A stretch of 20,599 bases of DNA from a virus (IMGVR_UViG_3300046000_005646:1-20599); one strand, 5' to 3'. Counted from the stretch's first letter, positions 7,760 through 14,392 are shown. Notes: generated by a model not told the origin, from the sequence alone. Numbers and translations are program-made.

Positions 7760-8123
7760 TGATACGTATGTATCACTTTATGAATATTTAGGTAAAGGGT
7801 CTCGAGACACCGGAGTTGGAAAACTAGTTTCGGCCGAAGCATTAAAACGTGGTATTAAACCTCAAGTTAAATTGCTGCCTAAAGAAATGCAAAGGCCAGA
7901 ATTTAATTCAGTACAAGCATACCCAATGTCATTCTTAGATGAATACTTTGCTAATAATCTAGAACATGATATGACGCCATTTGTACGAAGATCTGCATTA
8001 ACTATAGTACAAGCAAGAATTGATACCCTAGAAAAAAATTATGCAGAGTTAATTAAACTACTGCCAAATGCAACAATTGAATTAACAGCAGAAGATACAC
8101 AAGACGACGATTTACCATTTTAA
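7722..8123 (+). CDS. Unknown protein with SSB-like acidic C-terminal tip
   Basis: I do not recognise this 133-residue protein. Its last residues, AEDTQDDDLPF, closely match the acidic tip of bacterial single-stranded DNA-binding proteins (DDDIPF), which docks partner proteins. An OB fold is not obvious. The middle reads VSLYEYLGKG, then AYPMSFLDEYFANN, followed by a helix VQARIDTLEKNYAELIKLL with coiled-coil character. The ATG at 7722 overlaps the queD-like gene by 38 bases. An in-frame GTG at 7752 would cut this to 8 bases and start at NNDTYVSLYEYLG, so the true start may be 7752. It could be a DNA-binding or partner-recruiting protein, but that is inference from the tail alone. Confidence 0.7.
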   Translation: MNTNETAQATVNNDTYVSLYEYLGKGSRDTGVGKLVSAEALKRGIKPQVKLLPKEMQRPEFNSVQAYPMSFLDEYFANNLEHDMTPFVRRSALTIVQARIDTLEKNYAELIKLLPNATIELTAEDTQDDDLPF

Positions 8124-8125
8124 TT

Positions 8126-8899
8126 ATGAATAAAAGAATAGAAGATTACAACAAGACACTACCAATTCTAGAACTATACCGCTGTATACAGAGTGAAGGT
8201 TCAAGATTTGGACGTCCAACAATCGCAGTAAGAACTACCGGATGTACTCACCGATGCTTTTTTGGTGAAGGAGGGTGGTGCGACAGCTGGTACACAAGTA
8301 TTCATCCGGAAAAAGGAACATTTACGTTCCAGGACATTATTAACATTTATGATGAGAACCCACACATTAAAGAAATGATGTTGACGGGTGGATCACCCAC
8401 AATGCATCCAGCATTGGTAAACGAACTAACACACTTTGCACATGAAAGAGATATACTCATTACTATTGAAACTGAAGGTAGCCATTTCGTACCTACCGAC
8501 TATCCTATTGGCCTTATATCTCTCAGTCCAAAGTTTGGTAATTCTGTACCCGTACTTGGTGCTGTTACGCCTCAAGGAGCGATTGTGGATCAAAGAATGA
8601 TTGATCAACATAACAAGTTTAGAATGAAGCTTGCTACAATGAGCCAGATGATTCACTTCCATACAGATTACCATTTTAAACCAGTATGGGACGGAACGGA
8701 CAAGAATCTACAAGAAATTGAAAACATTCGCACTCTACTTAATATCCCAAAAGACAAAACATATATCATGCCCGCAGGAGATACTAGAGAAACTCTTGTA
8801 GAGATGTATCCACTCGTATTCGATATGTGTGCTGAGAAGGGATATAACATGACCGGCAGAGACCATATAATTGCATTTGACACTAAACGAGGAGTATAA
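8126..8899 (+). CDS. queE: Radical SAM 7-carboxy-7-deazaguanine synthase-like (QueE)
   Basis: A 257-residue radical SAM protein. QueE contracts the 6-carboxytetrahydropterin ring to 7-carboxy-7-deazaguanine. The N-terminus YRCIQSEGSRFGRPTIAVRTTGC is the QueE signature. The cluster cysteines are C40, C44 and C52 in GCTHRCFFGEGGWCDSW, a CX3CX7C spacing in place of the usual CX3CX2C. QueE proteins with unusual spacings are known. The next motifs are MMLTGGSPTMHP (SAM-binding GGE-like region) and ITIETEGS. SLSPKFGNSVP follows, as in QueE. The gene starts 2 bases after the previous stop and its stop overlaps a tiny ORF (TAATG). Together with folE and the queD-like gene it gives a complete route from GTP to 7-carboxy-7-deazaguanine. 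No QueC is in this window. Confidence 0.9.
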   Translation: MNKRIEDYNKTLPILELYRCIQSEGSRFGRPTIAVRTTGCTHRCFFGEGGWCDSWYTSIHPEKGTFTFQDIINIYDENPHIKEMMLTGGSPTMHPALVNELTHFAHERDILITIETEGSHFVPTDYPIGLISLSPKFGNSVPVLGAVTPQGAIVDQRMIDQHNKFRMKLATMSQMIHFHTDYHFKPVWDGTDKNLQEIENIRTLLNIPKDKTYIMPAGDTRETLVEMYPLVFDMCAEKGYNMTGRDHIIAFDTKRGV

Positions 8900-8964
8900 T
8901 GAACTACACAGTAACAACAACATTTGGAAATAACGTAAAAATTACATATATTATAACAAAATGA
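8899..8964 (+). CDS. Possible 21-residue leader peptide
   Basis: ATG at 8899 overlaps the queE stop (TAATG) and the ORF ends in TGA overlapping the thioredoxin ATG (ATGA). It encodes MNYTVTTTFGNNVKITYIITK. The tight junctions on both sides suggest translational coupling from queE to thioredoxin. A promoter-like sequence lies inside it, so the stretch may be regulatory rather than coding. Confidence 0.3.
   Translation: MNYTVTTTFGNNVKITYIITK
8924..8952 (+). promoter_or_regulatory. Candidate promoter for the thioredoxin unit
   Basis: TTGGAA (8924-8929), a 17-base spacer and TATATT (8947-8952), 8 bases before the ATG at 8961. As at 2034 and 13216, the expected start point falls at the start codon. 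It lies inside the 21-codon ORF, and the sequence is weaker than the other candidates. Confidence 0.35.
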
Positions 8965-9212
8965 AAAAGATACTTTATTTTACAGCAGATTGGTGCGGAC
9001 CATGCAAAATGATTAAACCACAGCTTCTAGAAGCTTCTAATCAAATATCAATAACATTTATCGATGTAGATACAAATTCATCAACCGCAGAACGATACAA
9101 TGTTAAAAATATACCTTGTGCTATATTAATTGATTTAAATGGCCAAGAAAATGGAAGATTGGTTGGATCAAATATATCTAAACAATCAGTAATAAATTTA
9201 TATAACAAATAA
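8961..9212 (+). CDS. Thioredoxin
   Basis: An 83-residue thioredoxin-fold protein with the classic active site ADWCGPCKMIKP near residues 9-20 and the cis-proline segment NIPCAILID near 50-58. It is shorter than bacterial thioredoxin (about 105) and lacks the first strand and helix, as phage thioredoxins and glutaredoxins often do. It should pass electrons from a host reductase to protein disulfides. The most likely client is the class II ribonucleotide reductase at 3482, which has the shuttle cysteines C610/C615. It is followed closely by the GroES-like gene. Confidence 0.9.
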   Translation: MKKILYFTADWCGPCKMIKPQLLEASNQISITFIDVDTNSSTAERYNVKNIPCAILIDLNGQENGRLVGSNISKQSVINLYNK

Positions 9213-9228
9213 AAAAAAAGAATCAGTT

Positions 9229-9528
9229 ATGAATTGGAAACCAATTGGAGATCAAGTACTCCTAAAACAACTAGAAAAACAAGACAAAACAAAGAGTGGT
9301 ATCATTATAATGAACTCATTGGATGATTATATTGAATGTGATGTTATGGCCGCAGGAGACGGGTTATTTACGCAAACAGGTACAAAAATACCAATGACTG
9401 TTAAAGTTGGAGATCGCATAAAAATCTATTCCGGAAATTTAGGAGCACAAAAGAAAGTGCAAGTAGAAAATAACGATTTTATTTTGGTTCGAGAACATGA
9501 AATTGCTATGATAAATACAAAACCATGA
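9229..9528 (+). CDS. GroES-like co-chaperonin (functional analogue of T4 gp31)
   Basis: A 99-residue protein whose sequence follows the Cpn10/GroES pattern: WKPIGDQVLLKQLEKQDKTKSGIII at the start with the mobile-loop region after it, then PMTVKVGDRIKIYSG (55-69) and NNDFILVREHEIAMI at the end. Co-chaperonins cap host GroEL. T4 gp31 replaces GroES so that the major capsid protein can fold. This one keeps much clearer GroES sequence similarity than gp31 does. The DNA before the ATG is A-rich with only a weak AAGA-type ribosome site. The gene overlaps the next by 4 bases (ATGA). Confidence 0.85.
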   Translation: MNWKPIGDQVLLKQLEKQDKTKSGIIIMNSLDDYIECDVMAAGDGLFTQTGTKIPMTVKVGDRIKIYSGNLGAQKKVQVENNDFILVREHEIAMINTKP

Positions 9529-9761
9529 TTGAAATCTTAGGGTGGCTTAGTACAACCTTAGTTTTAGCTGGATATGTATCAAATGCTAGAGGGTGGACTA
9601 AGACAGCCATGATTACCTGGATTATAGGAGATACTGGATGGATTACGTATGACTTTTTTATTGATAATTTTAGTCATCTTGTATTAAGTTTAGTTATTAT
9701 AGCAATTAATGTTTACGGAATTTATAGATTATGGAAAAACTTATCAGTCAAGAAAAAATAG
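9525..9761 (+). CDS. Small membrane protein, three predicted helices
   Basis: A 78-residue hydrophobic protein with probable membrane helices at about 2-20 (EILGWLSTTLVLAGYVSNA), 28-46 and 50-69, and a basic end (RLWKNLSVKKK). The first helix and the YVSNARGW turn are reminiscent of PnuC-like and similar small transporters, and three helices would fit a half-transporter that dimerises. That is inference. It starts in the ATGA overlap with the GroES-like gene, and its last 31 bases are shared with the phosphoribosyltransferase gene. It might handle a nucleoside or base, given its salvage-gene neighbour. Confidence 0.7.
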   Translation: MIEILGWLSTTLVLAGYVSNARGWTKTAMITWIIGDTGWITYDFFIDNFSHLVLSLVIIAINVYGIYRLWKNLSVKKK

Positions 9762-10237
9762 CACACCGAGTAAAACGGTTAGCAAAAGAAATTTCAAAAG
9801 ATCATATACAAAGCGGTAACACGTTGCCACCAATAATGATTTGCATATTAAATGGTTCTATACATTTCTTTTCAGATTTAATTAGGGCAATGAAAATTGA
9901 TTGTGAAATTGATTTCATTCGATTAAAATCGTACAAAGGACAAGATAATTCAGGCGGTATACAAGTCCTTAAAGGATTGGAATTAGAATTAAAAGGTCGT
10001 CGAGCATATATTGTTGATGACATTTGCGATTCTGGCAGCACACTATTAGAAGCACTGTTTATGTGCAATAGTAAATTAGTACAAGAAGTTAGAGTTGTTA
10101 CATTGTTGAAACGCAAAGATGGTGTCGATATGACTGATTTTTGCGGATTTACTATCGACAAAGAATGGGTTGTGGGCTATGGGCTTGACAATAATGGAAC
10201 ACAACGAGAATTACCACACATATATAAATTAAATTAA
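9731..10237 (+). CDS. Hypoxanthine (guanine) phosphoribosyltransferase
   Basis: A 168-residue type I phosphoribosyltransferase. The PRPP-binding loop AYIVDDICDSGSTLLEA is at about 92-108. The early PPIMICILNGSIHFFSDLIRAM matches the flexible N-terminal core of Hpt, and VVGYGLDNNGTQRELPHIY at the end is the Hpt signature for purine binding. It would make IMP or GMP from free purine and PRPP, feeding GTP and dGTP pools. GTP is also the precursor of the 7-deazaguanine pathway encoded just upstream. The ATG lies 31 bases inside the membrane protein gene and the stop overlaps the polymerase start (TAATG). Confidence 0.85.
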   Translation: MEKLISQEKIAHRVKRLAKEISKDHIQSGNTLPPIMICILNGSIHFFSDLIRAMKIDCEIDFIRLKSYKGQDNSGGIQVLKGLELELKGRRAYIVDDICDSGSTLLEALFMCNSKLVQEVRVVTLLKRKDGVDMTDFCGFTIDKEWVVGYGLDNNGTQRELPHIYKLN

Positions 10238-12756
10238 TGTATAAAGCAATCGGTTATGATAAAAAAGCGGGCATCATGCACGTTTGGGATGATGAATTAG
10301 GACATCGCAAATTTCCTTTTCAGGCATATGGATATTTACCAAATCCAAATGGAACATATCAAGCACTTGACGGAACACGATTGAATCAAGTACCTGGCAA
10401 TCATCGAGATAATCCTAAATCATATGAATCTGACTTAAATGAAGAAGTTAGAACATTGATTGATTTATATTATGAATCAGATGAGCCGTCTAAAGGACAT
10501 AAAGATTTCTTTTTTGATATTGAAACTGCAAAAGATGAAAATGGCTTCAGCACAATACAAGATGTTCGCACCGCAATTACTTCGATTGCATATTATGATA
10601 AAGCAGGAAAAGATCGAAGAGTATTGATCTTAGACGAACAAGGTCGCATCAAAGAACGTGAAATACAAGGCGAAGGATATGCAATAGAAATATTCCGCAA
10701 TGAAAAAGATCTATTAACTAGATTTATCAACATATTTGCACAAATACAACCAACAGTTATAACCGGGTGGAATACAGACGGATATGATGTTCCTTATTTG
10801 TTAGGCCGATGCAAAAAAGTATTGGGTGCACAAGCAATCAAGAAATTTTCTCCTGCCGGCATAGTAGAACAAGGCAGAACCGGTAAATGGAAGATACTTG
10901 GAGTTTCTAGTTTAGATTACATTAAATTGTATAAAAACTTTACATATACCGAACTACCTAATTATCGATTAGACACAGTTGCTAAAAAAGAATTGGATCG
11001 AGGTAAAGTTGAATATGATGGAGACTTGGATACATTGTTTACCCAAGATATTCATAAATTTGCATATTATAATATGACGGATGTTGATCTTGTTTATGAA
11101 ATGGATGAAAAGCTTCAACTTTTAAATTTAGCAAGATCGATTTGTCACAAAGGGCATGTTCCATATGAAGATGTATATTATGCATCCAAATATTTGGATG
11201 GTGCTGCCATTGTTGATTTAAAACGCAATGGATTTGTTGCACCGAACAAGCAATTTAGATTTATTGAAGAAGAAACAATGGCAGATGCATTAGCTGGTGC
11301 ATATGTAATGGCACCTGTACCTGGCCTGTATAAATGGATATATGACTTAGATTTAACTTCATTGTATCCAAGCATCATTATGACTGCAAATATATCTCCA
11401 GAAACTAAAGTAGGAGTTGTAGAAAATTGGAATCAAGAATGCATGTTAAACTCAGATTCAATGCCGGCTACAATAACATTGGCTTCTGGTAAAACACAAC
11501 AAGTTGATAATGTTAAAACATGGTTGGCACAACACAATTATAGTATTGCTAGCAACGGCGCTACATATAACAATGAACAACGAGGGTTTCTTCCAACTAT
11601 TCTAGAAAAATGGTTTAATGAACGTGTTATCTTTAAAGATAAGCGTGACACATTTAAATTTGGTACAGAAGAATATAAATTTTATGATGCATTGCAATTA
11701 ACACAAAAAGTATTGCTTAATTCATTTTATGGAGTTTTAGGACTTAAAACATTTCGTTTCTATGATTTAGATAATGCCGGAGCTATTACAGCAGTAGGTC
11801 AAAGTGTAATAAAATTTTCAGCTAAGGTTATTAATAACTATTACAAAAAAGAATTGGGAGTTGACCACTTTATTAATGATAGCGGAGACAAAGCAGAATT
11901 TGCATTTTACACTGATACGGATTCAACCTTTTGTAGCAGTTTGCCATTAATTGAACACCGATTTCCTGGATGTGACACTAACGATGAAACATTCATGATT
12001 GAACAAACTAATGCAATTGCATCTGAAATACAAACAACGGTTAATACAATGTATGACCAATATGCAAAAGTATTCCATAATACAACCGCACATCGATTCC
12101 AAATTAAACAAGAATATATTGCAAAATCCGGTTTATGGATTGCCAAAAAAAGATATGCCCAATGGGTTATATTCAAAGAAGGCAAATCTACGGATAAATT
12201 GGATGTAAAAGGATTAGATGTTGTTAGATCCAGTTTCCCGGAAGATTTCAAAAAGATAATGAAAGAAACATTGTGGTATATCCTTAAAGGAAGAAACAAG
12301 CAAGATACTTCAACATTGATACATAACTTTAAAAATAACATTAAAAGTTCCAAAGTATTGAATGTAATGAAGAATTCAAGTGTTAAAGAATTATCTAAAT
12401 ATATCAAAAAACGTAAACCGTTTACCGGTTATATAAAAGGATCGACAGCACACGTAAAAGCCGCAATTAATTTTAATGATTTATTGAGTACATTAACTAC
12501 GGATATATTACCTATATCAGACGGCGAAAAAGTAAAGTGGGGCTATTTAGTAGGCAATCCGTACGGGTTTGAAACTATTGCATTACGAGGTTATTTAGAT
12601 CCACCCGAAATAGTTGCATTTGCAGAACAATACATTGATCACAATAAAATGTTCACGGCAGACCTAAGCAACAAATTCAATGATTTCTATGCAGCAATGA
12701 GTTGGGGTGCATTACCAGAAAATAACAATGCAAAAAAGTTTTTTAACTTTGGATAA
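10237..12756 (+). CDS. 43: DNA polymerase, family B (T4 gp43-like)
   Basis: An 839-residue replicative polymerase with proofreading exonuclease. Exo I is FFFDIETA (D94/E96). The TGWNTDGYDVPYL segment near 177-189 matches Exo II, and YYNMTDVDL near 277-285 matches Exo III. Polymerase motif A is DLDLTSLYPSII from D370, motif B is KVLLNSFYG (494-499 for LNSFYG), and motif C is YTDTDST with D560/D562. KKRYAQWVIF fits the KxY element, and the C-terminal end should carry the clamp contact. T4 gp43 is 898 residues, so this is a slightly compact version. I see no intein or break. It belongs with the gp41, gp45, gp44 and gp62 homologues of this window. Confidence 0.96.
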   Translation: MYKAIGYDKKAGIMHVWDDELGHRKFPFQAYGYLPNPNGTYQALDGTRLNQVPGNHRDNPKSYESDLNEEVRTLIDLYYESDEPSKGHKDFFFDIETAKDENGFSTIQDVRTAITSIAYYDKAGKDRRVLILDEQGRIKEREIQGEGYAIEIFRNEKDLLTRFINIFAQIQPTVITGWNTDGYDVPYLLGRCKKVLGAQAIKKFSPAGIVEQGRTGKWKILGVSSLDYIKLYKNFTYTELPNYRLDTVAKKELDRGKVEYDGDLDTLFTQDIHKFAYYNMTDVDLVYEMDEKLQLLNLARSICHKGHVPYEDVYYASKYLDGAAIVDLKRNGFVAPNKQFRFIEEETMADALAGAYVMAPVPGLYKWIYDLDLTSLYPSIIMTANISPETKVGVVENWNQECMLNSDSMPATITLASGKTQQVDNVKTWLAQHNYSIASNGATYNNEQRGFLPTILEKWFNERVIFKDKRDTFKFGTEEYKFYDALQLTQKVLLNSFYGVLGLKTFRFYDLDNAGAITAVGQSVIKFSAKVINNYYKKELGVDHFINDSGDKAEFAFYTDTDSTFCSSLPLIEHRFPGCDTNDETFMIEQTNAIASEIQTTVNTMYDQYAKVFHNTTAHRFQIKQEYIAKSGLWIAKKRYAQWVIFKEGKSTDKLDVKGLDVVRSSFPEDFKKIMKETLWYILKGRNKQDTSTLIHNFKNNIKSSKVLNVMKNSSVKELSKYIKKRKPFTGYIKGSTAHVKAAINFNDLLSTLTTDILPISDGEKVKWGYLVGNPYGFETIALRGYLDPPEIVAFAEQYIDHNKMFTADLSNKFNDFYAAMSWGALPENNNAKKFFNFG

Positions 12757-12760
12757 CAAA

Positions 12761-12789
12761 TTGTTTTTTTTTTGTGTTATATTTATATG
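12761..12789 (+). promoter_or_regulatory. Candidate promoter and late-type element upstream of the first leader protein
   Basis: TTGTTT (12761-12766), 17 bases and TATATG (12784-12789). The T-rich spacer makes the -35 call weak. The same place carries TATTTATAT (12780-12788), also found before the second leader-protein gene at 19750. An AAGGA ribosome site follows 5 bases before the ATG at 12805. Confidence 0.35.
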
Positions 12790-12804
12790 TAAATAAGGAA
12801 AATT

Positions 12805-13095
12805 ATGATAAAATTAAAAACCGTACTTGCAGAAAATATGCGCCGATTTGGTACGAAAAACTTAAACGAAGGAATGTTCAGTAATTTTTTACAAAGTATA
12901 TTAGGAAAAACTGATGCGATGGTTGATTTTCTTACTATTTTAGAATTTGCAAGAAAAGATAAAGACGGAGAAAACGCCGATGAAGCGGTTCAGTATTTAA
13001 TGGATAAACATAATGTATCTGCAGATGAAGCGTTAAAAACTGTTACCCATGTTTATGAAAAATTTGGTCCATGGATCGAATTAACTAGAAAATAA
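12805..13095 (+). CDS. Small protein with capsid-targeting-like N-terminal leader
   Basis: A 96-residue protein of unknown function beginning MIKLKTVLAENMRRFGTKNLNE, a leader shared with the protein at 19780. LNE followed by G at residue 22/23 fits the (L/I)xE cleavage rule of T4-type prohead proteases, which would release a mature chain of 74 residues. The remainder is largely helical and acidic (KDKDGENADEAVQYLMDKHNVSADEALKTV) and includes an EALKTV-type helical repeat like a UBA or similar three-helix bundle; that fold is a guess. AAGGA just upstream gives a good ribosome site. The gene stands alone between a promoter and a terminator. A head-packaged internal protein is my preferred reading. 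Confidence 0.75.
   Translation: MIKLKTVLAENMRRFGTKNLNEGMFSNFLQSILGKTDAMVDFLTILEFARKDKDGENADEAVQYLMDKHNVSADEALKTVTHVYEKFGPWIELTRK
12829..12871 (+). repeat. 43-nt direct repeat encoding the shared leader, copy 1
   Basis: Identical base for base to 19798-19840 and in the same reading frame. It encodes the AENMRRFGTKNLNE leader core. The mature parts of the two proteins show no evident similarity, so the repeat is limited to the leader. Confidence 0.95.
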
Positions 13096-13100
13096 ATAAT

Positions 13101-13130
13101 TATTTATATGTAAGATAAAGAACCAAAATG
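13101..13130 (+). promoter_or_regulatory. Orphan leader-like sequence with TATTTATATGTAA
   Basis: TATTTATATGTAAGATAAAG followed by ATG (13128) resembles TATTTATATGTAAATAAGG ahead of the 12805 start. The ATG here opens only a three-codon ORF (MTN then TAA), so no gene follows. It may be a remnant of a lost gene start or a functioning promoter element. Confidence 0.3.
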
Positions 13131-13137
13131 ACAAATT

Positions 13138-13168
13138 AAAGTACTAGCAGCAATGTTAGTACTTTTTT
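13138..13168 (+). terminator. Rho-independent terminator after the first leader protein
   Basis: AAAGTACTA pairs with TAGTACTTT around a ten-base loop and is followed by T residues. The gap 13096-13215 contains this terminator, the orphan element before it and a promoter after it. Confidence 0.8.
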
Positions 13169-13181
13169 ACTGTTATAAAGG

Positions 13182-13210
13182 TTGGATAATATAAATACAT
13201 TTATTATAAT
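13182..13210 (+). promoter_or_regulatory. Promoter for the DpdA operon, with an embedded TATAAATA
   Basis: TTGGAT (13182-13187), 17 bases and a perfect TATAAT (13205-13210), 5 bases before the ATG at 13216. The spacer contains TATAAATA (13190-13197), identical to the T4 late promoter consensus and the only forward copy I found. Early and late promoters may be stacked here. Use of the -10 at 13205 would give a leaderless message. Confidence 0.55.
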
Positions 13211-13215
13211 ATAGT

Positions 13216-13647
13216 ATGATTGGTTATAAAACACATTGGTACGGCAAAGAAATAGAAGGCCGTTACACTGATATCGAAACATTGTTTATTGCAGACATTA
13301 AAGCACTAGACAGAATTGTAGCAGGAAAAAATCCACACGTTTATTTTTGTTCCGGTGCAACCGCCCAATTGATCGACGATGATCGATGGGCTACGGTATT
13401 CAGAATGATTTCTGATACTAGTTTCATAACAATCGAAGTTACTCCCGGTATGTTAGAAAAGATACCACCAATGATTCGAATTCGCGCACACATCTTGTTA
13501 ATGTTAAATTGTACTGATGCCGCATTGTTAAAACAATCAGACAGCATTAAGGTTGTATATGCAGATTATTCTTTGTATTGTACAACGGTACATAATATGC
13601 AACATGTTGTCCCAGATATGTATAAATTTGATAGAGATAAACAATGA
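13216..13647 (+). CDS. Unknown protein, first gene of the DpdA operon
   Basis: A 143-residue protein I do not recognise. It reads as a mixed alpha/beta soluble domain: VYFCSGATAQLID, SFITIEVTPGMLEKIPPMIRIRAHILLML and IKVVYADYSLYCTT suggest alternating strands and helices. Four cysteines are scattered, with no clear metal-binding pattern. The ATG follows a TATAAT box by 5 bases and has no ribosome site. Its end overlaps the nucleotidyltransferase start by 4 bases (ATGA), which places it in one translational unit with the next four genes ending in DpdA. Confidence 0.7.
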   Translation: MIGYKTHWYGKEIEGRYTDIETLFIADIKALDRIVAGKNPHVYFCSGATAQLIDDDRWATVFRMISDTSFITIEVTPGMLEKIPPMIRIRAHILLMLNCTDAALLKQSDSIKVVYADYSLYCTTVHNMQHVVPDMYKFDRDKQ

Positions 13648-14045
13648 TAAGAGGAGTTATAGCAGGAAACTTTGATGTAATACATCCAGGATACATTGCC
13701 ATGTTTGATGAATGCAAAAAGCACTGCGATAGATTAATAGTGTGTCTACATGAAGATCCATCCGTTGAACGACCAGAAAAACTTAAACCAATATTACATT
13801 GGAGCGACCGAGTAAAGATACTTGATTCACTTAGGCAAGTTGATTTTGTATTTCCATATCAAACAGAAGCTGATCTATATGAAGCTCTAGTTAAAGGAGA
13901 CTTTGATGTTAGGTTCTTAGGCGATGATTATGTAGGAAAAACTTATACCGGTTATGAATTAAACATTCCTATAAAATACCTAAACAGAGACCATGGATGG
14001 TCAACAACTAAATACAAACAATTAATAGCAGATTCATTAAAATGA
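13644..14045 (+). CDS. Cytidylyltransferase-like nucleotidyltransferase
   Basis: A 133-residue protein of the HxGH nucleotidyltransferase superfamily, closest in layout to glycerol-3-phosphate cytidylyltransferase (TagD). GNFDVIHPGYIAMF (8-21) is the nucleotide-binding start, but the usual HxGH is HPGY, so the second histidine is a tyrosine (Y17). SDRVKILDSL and VRFLGDDYVGK follow the family pattern, and DHGWSTTKYK near the end matches the RTxGISTT signature. Such enzymes activate a phosphorylated alcohol or sugar with CTP. The glycosyltransferase two genes on suggests that it may supply an activated donor; this is inference. It overlaps both neighbours by 4 bases. Confidence 0.8.
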   Translation: MIRGVIAGNFDVIHPGYIAMFDECKKHCDRLIVCLHEDPSVERPEKLKPILHWSDRVKILDSLRQVDFVFPYQTEADLYEALVKGDFDVRFLGDDYVGKTYTGYELNIPIKYLNRDHGWSTTKYKQLIADSLK

Positions 14046-14392
14046 AATACAGCGTAGTAGTAACATTTAACATTGAAGGATTTCATAATTGGCCTGATGC
14101 AAAAGAAATATTTCCACAAGTAGCATTCTTATCGGATAGACATAGACATATGTTTGGATTCCGTTGTTATGCAAACGTAACACATACTGATCGCGATGAG
14201 GAATTTATATTGTTAAACAGAAAAATACAAAAAGGATTGCGAATTGGATTTTCTGGATCTGAAACAAATGTATTAGAATTTGGATCAATGTCGTGTGAAA
14301 TGATTGGAGAATGGTTGTTAGAATCATTTCCAACGTTGTATAAAGTAGAAGTTTGGGAAGATTGGGAGAATGGAGCAATAATTGAAAGATAA
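14042..14392 (+). CDS. T-fold (PTPS/QueD-like) protein
   Basis: A 116-residue protein that I read as a diverged member of the 6-pyruvoyltetrahydropterin synthase fold. Three histidines, H15 (FHNW) and H34/H36 (RHRHMFGF), have nearly the spacing of the PTPS zinc triad. The following YANVTHTDRDEEFI aligns in style with the strand pair before DFxxLK. SMSCEMIGEWLLESFPTLYKVEVWEDWENGAII resembles the family's C-terminal PTxENIAxWL...VxVxET segment. Proteins like this are common in phages and are usually unannotated, as far as I recall. It keeps the histidine triad that the queD-like protein at 7295 appears to lack. Its place between nucleotidyltransferase and glycosyltransferase upstream of DpdA suggests a role in base modification. 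Confidence 0.75.
   Translation: MKYSVVVTFNIEGFHNWPDAKEIFPQVAFLSDRHRHMFGFRCYANVTHTDRDEEFILLNRKIQKGLRIGFSGSETNVLEFGSMSCEMIGEWLLESFPTLYKVEVWEDWENGAIIER

Noticed and set aside
2069-12407. Open frames on the minus strand, up to 166 codons (for example 11907-12407 and 9802-10161).
   Set aside because: All lie opposite strongly supported genes, have no family resemblance or ribosome sites, and reflect the AT-rich composition.
12761-12774. Poly-T tract after the polymerase gene as a terminator.
   Set aside because: The sequence before it forms only a weak, AT-only stem. The tract is more likely part of a promoter spacer.
13100-13140. A short gene starting at ATG 13128.
   Set aside because: It reaches a TAA after three codons, so it is not a coding gene.
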